Shown here: piece after piece, positions 33,600 to 40,406 of the stretch
Layout of the letters: every line of letters starts with the position of its first letter
Numbering within the stretch: position 1 is the first letter of the stretch
Virus record (IMG/VR): IMGVR_UViG_3300030107_002350
Location: 1 to 46,649 of that record
DNA length: 46,649 bases
From: a virus
Reading direction: 5' to 3' (one strand)
The notes under the pieces: generated by a model
Seen by the model: the letters and a program-made list of their open reading frames with translations, nothing else
Told to the model about the DNA's origin: nothing
The model's database searches: none
Made by a program: the position numbers and the translations under genes

Positions 33600-33711
33600 T
33601 CCAAGTTTCCTTTTCTTTCTTCAGGTAGTGTTTGATTAGTGCGGTGCTAAGGCAAATATCTTTGGCTCTCTTCGAGAACCCCTCGAACTTGATTTTACTG
33701 TTGGTATCCAT
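33568..33711 (-). CDS. Possible small basic leader protein (47 aa)
   Basis: From the ATG at 33711 the frame gives 47 residues (MDTNSKIKFEGFSKRAKDIC, then a LKKEKETW-like end), stopping inside the start of the 1022-aa gene. The same frame is open upstream to about 33892 without any ATG, GTG or TTG. The ATG lies only about 5 nt after the start point predicted for the sigma-54-type promoter, so the message would be nearly leaderless. It may be a real leader peptide, a remnant of a longer gene, or chance. Confidence 0.35.
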   Translation of the reverse strand: MDTNSKIKFEGFSKRAKDICLSTALIKHYLKKEKETWNGEDNSETTS

Positions 33712-33726
33712 AACCAACTCGCCTAT

Positions 33727-33743
33727 AGCAACTTTGATGCCAC
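33727..33743 (-). promoter_or_regulatory. Sigma-54-type (-24/-12) promoter for the virion operon
   Basis: Minus-strand sequence GTGGCATCAAAGTTGCT: TGGCA at -24 and TTGCT at -12, with exactly 10 nt between the invariant GG (33741-33740) and GC (33729-33728). Against TGGCACG-N4-TTGCW there are two mismatches. The predicted start is near 33716, about 117 nt before the first virion gene. The phage encodes its own sigma-54 activator ATPase (40390-41172), which makes a functional site far more plausible than usual. TAACAGTTA-type repeats lie 34-64 nt upstream of the predicted start. Confidence 0.65.
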
Positions 33744-33749
33744 CCAGTC

Positions 33750-33780
33750 TAACAGTTAAGGCACTTTGGTAACTGTTAAC
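33750..33780. repeat. TAACAGTTA-type repeat pair at the virion promoter
   Basis: TAACAGTTAAGG (33750-33761) and AACTGTTAAC (33771-33780) form an inverted pair about 10 nt apart, between the sigma-70-type and sigma-54-type promoters of the minus strand. Closely related copies occur at 34130-34137 and at 41309-41316, 41317-41324, 41368-41380 and 41391-41403 around the other sigma-54-type promoter. This pattern suggests operators or enhancer sites for one phage regulator. Confidence 0.6.
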
Positions 33781-33900
33781 TAACTCGTATTTTTTGTCAT
33801 TTTCCCAGAGAGGGTGATAGTTCTGGAGTCGCTTTGCTTCTGGCCCCCTCCCCTGTCGGTGATCTCTGGTATGATACTCAAGAACGTAGACTATAAACAG

Positions 33901-33929
33901 AAATTACGTACTCTAGGGAAAACTGTCAA
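33901..33929 (-). promoter_or_regulatory. Sigma-70-type promoter on the minus strand
   Basis: On the minus strand a perfect -35 TTGACA (33929-33924) is followed after 17 nt by TAATTT (33906-33901), a weak -10. Transcription would start near 33894 and read a leader of about 295 nt into the virion operon, passing through the TAACAGTTA repeats and the sigma-54-type element. The perfect -35 with a poor -10 suggests an activated or basal early promoter. Confidence 0.5.
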
Positions 33930-33939
33930 GTGTTAATGT

Positions 33940-34135
33940 TGATTGATTTATAATTATACAGGAAAAAAAGAGAGAGGGAGAGGATGAAAGAGGTTTATTG
34001 ATGTTTCTATTTATATAAATATATTTTTATATATATAATAAGACCCCCCAAGCTACTTACTCCCCCCGCTTTTTTCGAGATAAACTTATAAATAAATCAT
34101 CATCAATACCCACTAAAACTTTCTCCAAATAACTG
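33940..34135. other. AT-rich zone with purine tract, origin candidate
   Basis: The plus strand runs from an AT-rich piece into a nearly pure purine tract (33961-33993), then an extended A/T stretch (about 34007-34041, TATATAAATATATTTTTATA), then two C-runs (34044-34049 and 34063-34068). No coding frame is supported. AT-rich unwinding-type DNA between divergent promoters and next to repeats fits a replication origin, but no iterons or DnaA boxes were identified. Confidence 0.35.
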
Positions 34136-34165
34136 TTGACTACCTAGGCCAGAAAATGCTAGATT
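34136..34165 (+). promoter_or_regulatory. Extended -10 sigma-70 promoter for the 152-aa gene
   Basis: TTGACT (34136-34141), an 18-nt spacer and TAGATT (34160-34165), preceded by TG at 34157-34158 as an extended -10. The predicted start is near 34172, giving a leader of about 37 nt to the ATG at 34209. A TAACTGTTGA element (34130-34139), matching the TAACAGTTA family, overlaps the -35 box, so the regulator of that repeat could repress this promoter. Confidence 0.6.
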
Positions 34166-34182
34166 TGCTGCACGTGCTAGAT
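34157..34182. repeat. TGCTAGAT direct repeat over the -10 and start site
   Basis: TGCTAGAT occurs at 34157-34164 and 34175-34182, 18 nt apart, with a GCACGTGC palindrome between them (34170-34177). The first copy coincides with the extended -10 element and the second with the region just after the predicted start. This is the placement expected of a repressor operator controlling the adjacent gene. Confidence 0.45.
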
Positions 34183-34208
34183 GCACGGTTTAACTAGTAA
34201 ATACTAAA

Positions 34209-34667
34209 ATGAGTACAAAATACATGAACCACGTGGGCGACTTCGCCCGATCATTCAAGGTGCAACCTAACAGGCTTGGCAACGATGCCCTGCAGTACGT
34301 AGGCGGCGTAGCAGAAGCCCGCTTGTTCCTCGCGGAGCAGACTTCCCGCCCCGGCGAGGGCGACCAGTCTAGCGTTGATATTGAACTGGATGCGATTCTT
34401 GCGGCCTACTTTTCGTCCAAAGTCAATGACCTTGAGCCGGAAGAAAACAGCGATGCCTTGCTCAAGCGCCTTAACGGCTGGCACAAACGCCCCGAAAAGG
34501 CTACCACGGGCGCGGAGAATGCCGCCAACAAAGGCCAAGTGAAAGAGACCAACTCTCTTGCGGAGGCGCTATCTATCGCGCAAACTGAACATGGCGTAGA
34601 CTCGCCAGAGGCAAAGGCCGCGCAAGAGGCTCTTGTCGCCTACACTCTCTCGCAAATTGGAGTCTAA
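34209..34667 (+). CDS. Hypothetical Ala-rich acidic protein (152 aa), first early gene
   Basis: Not recognised. A 152-residue soluble protein, Ala/Glu-rich, with the C-terminal third mostly helical (about residues 117-150). Its codons favour GCC, CGC, GGC and CTC much more than neighbouring genes, which suggests different origin or strong expression. It has its own promoter (34136-34165) and a strong terminator (34696-34721), so it is a separate transcription unit. There is no Shine-Dalgarno before the ATG. Being first in the rightward arm, it may act against the host early in infection (inference). Confidence 0.75.
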   Translation: MSTKYMNHVGDFARSFKVQPNRLGNDALQYVGGVAEARLFLAEQTSRPGEGDQSSVDIELDAILAAYFSSKVNDLEPEENSDALLKRLNGWHKRPEKATTGAENAANKGQVKETNSLAEALSIAQTEHGVDSPEAKAAQEALVAYTLSQIGV

Positions 34668-34695
34668 GCCTCCCCCGCAACATACACCAAGCAAG

Positions 34696-34721
34696 CCGTC
34701 CCTCTTTGGGACGGTTTTTTT
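34696..34721 (+). terminator. Strong intrinsic terminator
   Basis: CCGTCCC (34696-34702), a TCTTT loop and GGGACGG (34708-34714) form a perfect 7-bp GC-rich stem, followed directly by seven T residues. It lies 29 nt after the stop of the 152-aa gene and isolates that gene from the operon starting at 34927. Confidence 0.9.
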
Positions 34722-34870
34722 CTTCCCTCTACCAATTACACTTTTACCCTCTTTTTATAATCTCGTATCCCCCGATCTACAACCCTCGCAACTTATAGAC
34801 TACACCCCTTTTAATAAGTAAAGTAACAATCCCCAACAGCTAGACCACACAAATAACCCGTAGATTATGC
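34722..34870. other. Non-coding gap, pyrimidine-rich
   Basis: Between the terminator and the next promoter the plus strand is rich in C and T (CCCTCTACC, ACCCTCTTTTT, TATCCCCCGA). No reading frame, repeat or clear structure was found. It separates two transcription units. Confidence 0.4.
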
Positions 34871-34898
34871 TTGTTTATTACGTAGAGTATGGTATACT
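34871..34898 (+). promoter_or_regulatory. Extended -10 sigma-70 promoter for the helicase operon
   Basis: TTGTTT (34871-34876), a 16-nt spacer and TATACT (34893-34898), preceded by TGG (34890-34892) as an extended -10. The predicted start is around 34905, about 22 nt before the ATG at 34927, with a GAGAAAGAAAG purine run between. It should drive the long operon to 41172. Confidence 0.65.
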
Positions 34899-34926
34899 TG
34901 GCGGTTGCTAGAGAAAGAAAGTCAAA

Positions 34927-35412
34927 ATGAACCTAGACTACCTATTAAATGACACGAAGACCACACAAGTTTGGTGCTTACTGAAGCTTGCCAAGCCTAC
35001 GTGTAACCCGATGTATGATACTTACTACCGCAACGATTCAGTAGAGATTACTCTAGCTGAGGCTGTGCGCGTAGCAGACGCTCAGCTTTCAGATGTCGTA
35101 GTTGAGTATCAAGGCGAAGAGTACACTAAGACTTGGTACGATAAGCCCATGCCAAAACTTAGCATAGGTAAAGCACGCCTCTGGTGTAAGCAAGCATGGA
35201 TTGCTAGCCGACAACGCCGTAGTCTTGAACAAGACAAGATCGCAAAGCGTACCGCAAAGATCGAGCTGGTCATAGACTACTTTGTCCGAAAGCTAGGGCG
35301 AGATCGGCAAAAGGTTAGACTACAGCTCCTGAGCGAGATGGATAGAACAACCCAGCAAGCTACGATAGACGCAATCTATCCTATGGCTCAACAAGCTTTA
35401 GCCCACAAGTAA
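34927..35412 (+). CDS. Hypothetical protein (161 aa)
   Basis: Not recognised. Residues 1-85 look globular (several Trp and Tyr: VWCLLKLAKP, YDTYYRND, TKTWYDKP). The C-terminal half is a charged helix bundle (RRSLEQDKIAKRTAKIELVI, then RDRQKVRLQLLSEMD). No catalytic motif was seen. It is the first gene after the strong promoter at 34871-34898 and is followed after 2 nt by the glycosylase-like gene, so it is clearly in that operon. Confidence 0.75.
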   Translation: MNLDYLLNDTKTTQVWCLLKLAKPTCNPMYDTYYRNDSVEITLAEAVRVADAQLSDVVVEYQGEEYTKTWYDKPMPKLSIGKARLWCKQAWIASRQRRSLEQDKIAKRTAKIELVIDYFVRKLGRDRQKVRLQLLSEMDRTTQQATIDAIYPMAQQALAHK

Positions 35413-35414
35413 CC

Positions 35415-35900
35415 ATGAACATATTCTACGTAGAACTAGAACCTGCCGCAGCAGCTCGCAGTCTTTGCGACAAGCACGTTGTCAAGATGCCCTTGGAATC
35501 CGCACAGATGTTGTGCGCTCCATTTGCTACAGCACCATACAAGCGCGTACACTACAATCACCCTTGTACTGTATGGGCCAGAGAATCTAAAGCAAATTAC
35601 GAGTGGCTCCTAGACCACGCTTTCGCCCTGCTCCAAGAGTACACCAACAGATACAGCAAGATACACGCATCGGGTAGTGTTGTTCGCTGGTGTTCCCAGG
35701 AGTACACTCGGCTGAACTTCCCAGAGCGCAAGCTTACTCCACACCCCCAGTGTTTTGGAGACTACAACAACTACTGCTATACTCCAAACGACCCGCTTAC
35801 TGCTTACCGCAAATACTATTGGATAGCCAAGCGTACGTTTGCCAAGTGGCGTAACTCCCCCGTGCCTGAGTGGTACAATAAAGATTTAGTCCAAGGCTAG
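35415..35900 (+). CDS. Pyrimidine-dimer DNA glycosylase-like phage protein
   Basis: A 161-residue protein with the conserved opening FYVELEPAAAARSLCDKHVVKMPLES (here residues 4-29, shown in parts), then HYNHPCTVWARESKANYEWL (about 45-64) and YRKYYWIAKRTFAKW near the end. This 'P-x-x-A-A-x-x-x-C-D-K-H-V-V-K-M' family is common in tailed phages and is usually annotated as pyrimidine-dimer DNA glycosylase, although it does not resemble T4 endonuclease V by eye. A DNA-repair role for sunlit-water phages would fit. It starts 2 nt after the upstream gene. Confidence 0.7.
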   Translation: MNIFYVELEPAAAARSLCDKHVVKMPLESAQMLCAPFATAPYKRVHYNHPCTVWARESKANYEWLLDHAFALLQEYTNRYSKIHASGSVVRWCSQEYTRLNFPERKLTPHPQCFGDYNNYCYTPNDPLTAYRKYYWIAKRTFAKWRNSPVPEWYNKDLVQG

Positions 35901-35922
35901 TAACTTTGGACTACCAAAGAAA

Positions 35923-37470
35923 ATGAAAGTACAGAAACCAGACAGAGACCATATGCTAGATTGCACAGAGCATATAGTCCAAGCGGCTATTGAAACGATA
36001 GTCGAGAATGCCGGAGCGCGTAGTATGCCGTTCCAGATAAAGGCTGCGACAAGTGCAGCCATCAAGCTACAGCAGAAGCAAGGTGTTCTGCTCCAAGCTC
36101 ACGCCGGTCTAGGGAAAACCTACATGGTACTTCCCGCAATCAAATACCTACTCGACAACAACCTACTCGAGAAGAAAAGTAATTGGCCTATGCCAATCCT
36201 GTGGGTTACTCCAGCAGCAGTAATCCCCCAAACTCTAGAAGTCATCAACCAGTTTAGGCTAACTCCCTATGTATTCCCTATGTCTTACGCCGGTCTGCGC
36301 GGTAAGATAGGTGAGCAAGTTTATTGGACTAAGCACAAGCATCCGGTACACAATACGTTTGCATACAACTGGAACCCACACGCTTTACCATCTCTGGTAG
36401 TCTTTGATGAATGCCAAGGTCTCAAGAACGAGACCGCTTCCCAGACACAGATCGCTTGGTCTATCCCACAGGGAGTCAAACGTATCTTTATCTCTGCTAC
36501 TCCCTACCAGAAAGTCAGCGAGTCACGTAGCGTAGTCCAAGGTGTAGGTATGAACTACGGTCAAGAACAAGTTACGACAGACACAGCTCCGCAACTACTG
36601 CGAGACATAGCTCGCTGGGGTAGCCCAAACAAACTATGCCAAGCTCAGATGGGTAGACTACGTGACTCCATGAAACCTTACGCTGTCTACGTGCCAAAGG
36701 TGCGCTACAAGCACGTAACCCACACGCGCTGTCGTCTCATAGAGTTTGAGAGCGACGAAGAGAAGGCACAATATGATGGCTTCTACGAAGCGTTCCTCGC
36801 CAAGTGTCGTAAGTACGACCGTAACACTAACTTCGGTTGGAACGAGATGCTTGTAGCCATGCAGAAGTTCCGAGAGGGAGCCGAACTTACTCGCTCCAAG
36901 CGTATGGCCAAGCGTGCGATAAGCACTATCGAGCGGGGCCGACAGACTATCGTAGTCTGCAACTTCGTTGAACCTATGCGGGAAGTATACAAGTCTCTGG
37001 TAGACCTCGGCCTTCCCAAGTCCAGGATTACTCACATTGTTGGCGGACAATCCCAAAGCACAAGGGAACACCAACGGCAACAGTTCCAGAAAGGTGAAGC
37101 AGATGTTATGCTATTCACTATGCGGTCAGGTGGAGTAGGTATCAGCTTACACCACGACAACGAAAAGGCTAGGCCACGACACATAATCATACCTCCGACA
37201 TGGTCAGCCATAGACTTAGTCCAAGCACTAGGTCGAGGCCACCGCATCACCTCTATATCTGACACGACTCAGGATGTTATATGGTACAAGAACACCATAG
37301 AAGAAAAGGTATGCGAACGGGTAGAGGCTAAGCTAGGTTGCATCAACGCTTCAGTAGGTGCGAAAGAAAATTGGGTTAACGTATTCACCAACGGTACAGT
37401 ACAAAAAGACATAGCTACCAAAGACGAATACACCGAGAGCGAAGAGGAAAACCTTACAGTAGAACAATGA
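35923..37470 (+). CDS. SNF2/DEAD-type superfamily 2 helicase
   Basis: A 515-residue ATPase. Motif I is AHAGLGKT (59-66). Motif Ia is around VTPAAVIP. Motif II reads LVVFDECQGLKN, with DECQ at 162-165. Motif III is ISATPY (190-195). Motifs V and VI lie in the C-terminal domain (TMRSGGVGISLHHD, then LVQALGRGHRI). The lysine-poor 'helicase-C' with LGRGHR is typical of SNF2-like phage helicases thought to act in replication or recombination. An acidic tail ends the protein. The next start overlaps its stop (ATGA). Confidence 0.88.
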   Translation: MKVQKPDRDHMLDCTEHIVQAAIETIVENAGARSMPFQIKAATSAAIKLQQKQGVLLQAHAGLGKTYMVLPAIKYLLDNNLLEKKSNWPMPILWVTPAAVIPQTLEVINQFRLTPYVFPMSYAGLRGKIGEQVYWTKHKHPVHNTFAYNWNPHALPSLVVFDECQGLKNETASQTQIAWSIPQGVKRIFISATPYQKVSESRSVVQGVGMNYGQEQVTTDTAPQLLRDIARWGSPNKLCQAQMGRLRDSMKPYAVYVPKVRYKHVTHTRCRLIEFESDEEKAQYDGFYEAFLAKCRKYDRNTNFGWNEMLVAMQKFREGAELTRSKRMAKRAISTIERGRQTIVVCNFVEPMREVYKSLVDLGLPKSRITHIVGGQSQSTREHQRQQFQKGEADVMLFTMRSGGVGISLHHDNEKARPRHIIIPPTWSAIDLVQALGRGHRITSISDTTQDVIWYKNTIEEKVCERVEAKLGCINASVGAKENWVNVFTNGTVQKDIATKDEYTESEEENLTVEQ

Positions 37471-37610
37471 AAAAACGTAGACTTCGAGACCTTAACAAAG
37501 AACTAAGTAGAACAGGTACACCTTTAGGTTTAGGAAACCAACAACGTGCAGCCAACACTAACAAAGGCAAGTCCACTAACAGACAGAAGCCTAGGAGACG
37601 TAAGAAATGA
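37467..37610 (+). CDS. Tiny very basic protein (47 aa)
   Basis: A 47-residue protein, nearly all Lys, Arg, Asn, Thr and Gln (MKKRRLRDLNKELSRTGTP, then a QKPRRRKK end), probably disordered and able to bind nucleic acid. Its ATG overlaps the helicase TGA and its own TGA overlaps the next ATG. The double overlap supports translation. No family was recognised. Confidence 0.6.
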   Translation: MKKRRLRDLNKELSRTGTPLGLGNQQRAANTNKGKSTNRQKPRRRKK

Positions 37611-37765
37611 GCCGCAAGTACACAAATCTACTTATCGAAATGGTCGAAGATGGTAGAGTAGACAAAGACCAACTTATTCTAGCCTTCGCCAAGTACATGA
37701 GCGAGGACGAAGTAAAGGACATGATGCACGTAAACGAAATAACTACAGACAACAATGAAGAATAA
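37607..37765 (+). CDS. Small acidic helical protein (52 aa)
   Basis: A 52-residue protein, not recognised. Short helices with a hydrophobic face (NLLIEMVEDGRVDKDQLILA) and an acidic end. The helix-turn-acidic layout (EDGRVDKDQLILAFAKYMSE) resembles small phage regulator or inhibitor proteins. It is coupled by overlap to the genes before and after. Confidence 0.55.
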   Translation: MSRKYTNLLIEMVEDGRVDKDQLILAFAKYMSEDEVKDMMHVNEITTDNNEE

Positions 37766-37877
37766 AACATACATACACTTAATGTACTCTATGACAACCA
37801 TACTCCATTGGACTATCCTCGGTACTCTAGCATGGGTAACAGGCATAGCCCTCGGCTACTTACTATTCTACCCATGA
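37755..37877 (+). CDS. Single-pass membrane peptide (40 aa)
   Basis: A 40-residue peptide with one strong hydrophobic helix (about residues 12-38: SMTTILHWTILGTLAWVTGI onward) and a short basic N-terminus. It overlaps the upstream gene by 11 nt and the downstream gene as ATGA. Small membrane peptides in an early operon may modify the envelope or exclude other phages. The function is unknown. Confidence 0.5.
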   Translation: MKNKTYIHLMYSMTTILHWTILGTLAWVTGIALGYLLFYP

Positions 37878-38230
37878 ACCCACAAGATAAAGAATACGTA
37901 GACCTACCACACACCTACGTCTTTACCATAGACACCGAGACAGCGTTCAGTAATATCGGGGAATGTATCCCAACAATTCTTGAAGCGTACGAAAAAGCCG
38001 GAGACATTAAAGGCTACAGCTTTGGCAACTGGGTAGAAGTCCAAGCTCCCTCTTATGTCTACGGAAAAAGTCTAGCTTGGACAGATCGCAAGCTACTCAA
38101 CAAGACTACTTATTGGATAGTCTTTAAGACATCTGAATATGTAGATGTCATGCGTCCAATACAAGCTCTATGTATGTACCTAGAGGCAAAGAAAAACAAT
38201 AACAACAACACAGAAGAAAATGAGTTCTAA
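37874..38230 (+). CDS. Hypothetical protein (118 aa)
   Basis: Not recognised. A mixed alpha/beta protein (residues 10-35 LPHTYVFTIDTETAFSNIGE; 75-95 KTTYWIVFKTSEYVDVMRP) ending in an Asn/Glu-rich tail. The start is the ATG at 37874, which overlaps the membrane peptide stop; an upstream in-frame start at 37808 would read through that gene. It overlaps the CobS-like gene by 11 nt. Confidence 0.6.
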   Translation: MNPQDKEYVDLPHTYVFTIDTETAFSNIGECIPTILEAYEKAGDIKGYSFGNWVEVQAPSYVYGKSLAWTDRKLLNKTTYWIVFKTSEYVDVMRPIQALCMYLEAKKNNNNNTEENEF

Positions 38231-39257
38231 TAATGACTGGATAGATGGACTAACAGAACAAGTCCTAGGAAAAATAGACGACAAGTACACAGAGAAGTTT
38301 ACTGCTCTGGAAAAGGCAATCGCTGAGACTACTCAGCAGAATGTAAAGCTAGAAATCAAACGTGTCATAGCGCACAACAGGGAACACTACTCTACGTTAG
38401 AGGGTCAGCACTACCAAGTGAAGCCTCTACTCGAAACGCTGGGAGCCGGTTTGTCTGCTATGATTATCGGGCCTACGGGTAGCGGTAAGACTAGGGTAAC
38501 AAAGCCTGTCGCCAAAGCCCTTGGTTGTAAGCACTACGCTATACGTCAGGTTAACAAACAGACAGGGACGCACGATCTTATTGGATTCAATAACAGCGGC
38601 GGACAGTACGTACCTGGTGTGTTGACTGACGTAATTAAACACGGTGGTCTAGCTGTTATAGATGAGATGGACAACGGGAATAGTAACGTACTCATGATTA
38701 TCAAGGGTATCTGTAGCGGGCATATCAATATGCCGTACGGCCCGCAGGACGTACACCCTGACTGTCGGCTTATGTGTACCGCAAACACGTGGGGACTTGG
38801 GCCAGACCGAGAGTACGTAGGACGCAACGCGCTAGACGTAGCCCTGCTAAACGAGTTCGTCTGTATAGAATGGCCGTACGATACGGATGCGGAGAAAGCT
38901 TGGGTTAAGGAAACATATATCCGAGTAGACAAACCTCACATTACTCCCATACAGTTTAATAAATTCTGCGACAGGTTCCAGAAGATGAGGGAGTACGCAG
39001 AGAACAACAAGATACGAGTCATCTTTAGCACACGTAACCTACACCAGTGTATTACTTTGCAAGCTATGTCTGGTTGGGATGCAGTAGATTGCCTAGATGC
39101 CACAGTCTTTCGCTCTGTCAAAGGTGACGCTCGACGTAAGCTACTCGACGTATACATGGAGAAGCTCAAGCCTATAAAACCTGTCGAGTACAGCAAGCCG
39201 AAGCCGAACGTACCGGAAGAAGTAAAAGATATCGTAGACGAAGAAGTACCGTTTTGA
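38220..39257 (+). CDS. CobS/MoxR-like AAA+ ATPase
   Basis: A 345-residue ATPase. Walker A is GPTGSGKT (84-91) and Walker B VIDEMD (146-151). The 'AIRQVNKQTGTHDLIGF' and 'YVPGVLTDVIKHGG' segments are typical of the CobS/AAA_5 group, followed by the sensor region (CTANTWGLGPDREYVGRNAL). Cellular CobS works with CobT in cobalt chelation. Phage homologues without CobN or cobalamin genes are frequent, with unknown targets, perhaps protein remodelling in replication or host takeover. The next genes may encode its partners. Confidence 0.82.
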   Translation: MSSNNDWIDGLTEQVLGKIDDKYTEKFTALEKAIAETTQQNVKLEIKRVIAHNREHYSTLEGQHYQVKPLLETLGAGLSAMIIGPTGSGKTRVTKPVAKALGCKHYAIRQVNKQTGTHDLIGFNNSGGQYVPGVLTDVIKHGGLAVIDEMDNGNSNVLMIIKGICSGHINMPYGPQDVHPDCRLMCTANTWGLGPDREYVGRNALDVALLNEFVCIEWPYDTDAEKAWVKETYIRVDKPHITPIQFNKFCDRFQKMREYAENNKIRVIFSTRNLHQCITLQAMSGWDAVDCLDATVFRSVKGDARRKLLDVYMEKLKPIKPVEYSKPKPNVPEEVKDIVDEEVPF

Positions 39258-39265
39258 AAAGAGCT

Positions 39266-39550
39266 ATGAAGATAACACTAGACTACAAACTAAACCCCGA
39301 CAAGGACTACACGTTAAAGGATATTAACCTATACCTCTATGCTTACTGCGAAGAAAGGAATCCAGAGATAGCCCGTAAACTATTTGACCCACTAATGACC
39401 TTGGTAGGCTACAGTATGGACTTGGTTATGAACTACCATGTAAACAAGATACTCGTAGAGTTGCCAAAGTTTGGGCGAGAGATACAGGAACTAAGAGAAG
39501 AACGACAACGCCGCTTGAGCCATGAAGATAATAAAGAAAACAATCTATAG
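39266..39550 (+). CDS. Hypothetical protein (94 aa), CobS-like neighbour
   Basis: Not recognised. A charged helical protein (residues 10-70: NLYLYAYCEERNPEIARKLF, MNYHVNKILVELPKFGREIQ) with an Arg/Glu-rich tail. The ATG at 39266, with AAAAGAG just upstream, is preferred; a TTG at 39254 overlapping the CobS-like stop (TTGA) would add four residues. Its end overlaps the 294-aa gene by 29 nt. It may be a partner of the AAA+ protein. Confidence 0.6.
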   Translation: MKITLDYKLNPDKDYTLKDINLYLYAYCEERNPEIARKLFDPLMTLVGYSMDLVMNYHVNKILVELPKFGREIQELREERQRRLSHEDNKENNL

Positions 39551-40406
39551 TTGGGACGAGTTCCGCTCTGTCCTAGACAATGAACCAAAGCTAGAGGAAG
39601 AAAATTCAGACTTGAACATCTGGTCTTCAAAGGAAACTACAGAGACAGACGACTGGTACGGTACGAAGTCTTGGCTTGAAGCCGTGTTCATACTGGACGC
39701 AGGTGGTTGGGGTATACCAAAGCTAGAGCGCACAAAGATAGACGACAAAATAACAGACTCTATCGCACCGCTCGAAGACTACCTGACAGAGTACGTGCCT
39801 ACTGTAGCTGGAGGTACAATAAACATAGAAGCTGCCATAGCAGACTGCTCTCCCGAACACTTCATAGAGGAAGAGGAAACAGAGACAGTCATAACCAAAG
39901 GCAAAAGACTTCTGACAATCTACGTTAACTGCTGGAACCATTGCGGTATACCGGAGGACTGTTACTTCCATAGGGGAGCCTTGATATACAAAGCCATAGA
40001 CCACTTGGAAACCTTGGGCTACGGCTGCGAAGTTATCGCCACATTCCCTTGTCGCAGTGGCCAAGAGGCTCACATAACCTACGTTAAGATCAAGGACTTC
40101 CAAGAGATGATGGACATAGACAAGTTATGTATAACTATGTGCGCTACGTTTATGATGCGCCGATTCCTATTCCACCTCCAAGAACTAGAACCGCCAGACA
40201 TACGCAAGAAGTTTGGCTACTTCGCCAATGGTGGCTATGGCACACAGATAAAGATGGGTACTCTATCAGACGAAGACATTGCTATCCAACAAGACAGCTC
40301 CGAGCTTATCTTCTGGTACGATGTCTCTGGATTAGAGCGAGTCAAGGACATAGAGGAAGCGTTCATCAAGTTAGTGGAGACCAAGTTCAATGAAGTCACA
40401 GACTGA
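39522..40406 (+). CDS. DUF7192-like hypothetical protein (294 aa)
   Basis: A 294-residue protein with conserved-looking aromatic segments: WGIPKLERTKID (about 65-76), VNCWNHCGIP (about 134-143), RGALIYKAIDHLETLGYGCE (about 150-169) and GQEAHITYVKIKD (about 177-189). The pattern matches proteins that accompany CobS-like ATPases in phages (DUF7192, from memory). The function is not known; a substrate adaptor or CobT-like partner is possible. It overlaps the sigma-54 activator gene by 17 nt. Confidence 0.6.
   Translation: MKIIKKTIYSWDEFRSVLDNEPKLEEENSDLNIWSSKETTETDDWYGTKSWLEAVFILDAGGWGIPKLERTKIDDKITDSIAPLEDYLTEYVPTVAGGTINIEAAIADCSPEHFIEEEETETVITKGKRLLTIYVNCWNHCGIPEDCYFHRGALIYKAIDHLETLGYGCEVIATFPCRSGQEAHITYVKIKDFQEMMDIDKLCITMCATFMMRRFLFHLQELEPPDIRKKFGYFANGGYGTQIKMGTLSDEDIAIQQDSSELIFWYDVSGLERVKDIEEAFIKLVETKFNEVTD

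Larger units (their letters stand above)
33600..34208. other. Divergent control region between the two arms
   Basis: A gap of about 600 bp separates the leftward virion operon from the rightward arm. It holds, from left to right, a possible small reading frame, a sigma-54-type promoter (minus), TAACAGTTA-type repeats, a sigma-70-type promoter (minus), an AT-rich zone with a purine tract, and a sigma-70-type promoter (plus) with an overlapping direct repeat. It is the main transcription hub and a candidate replication origin. Confidence 0.7.

Noticed and set aside
34897-34909. Sigma-54-type site TTGGCGGTTGCTAG
   Set aside because: GG and GC are only 5 nt apart, not 10; a good sigma-70 extended -10 overlaps it.
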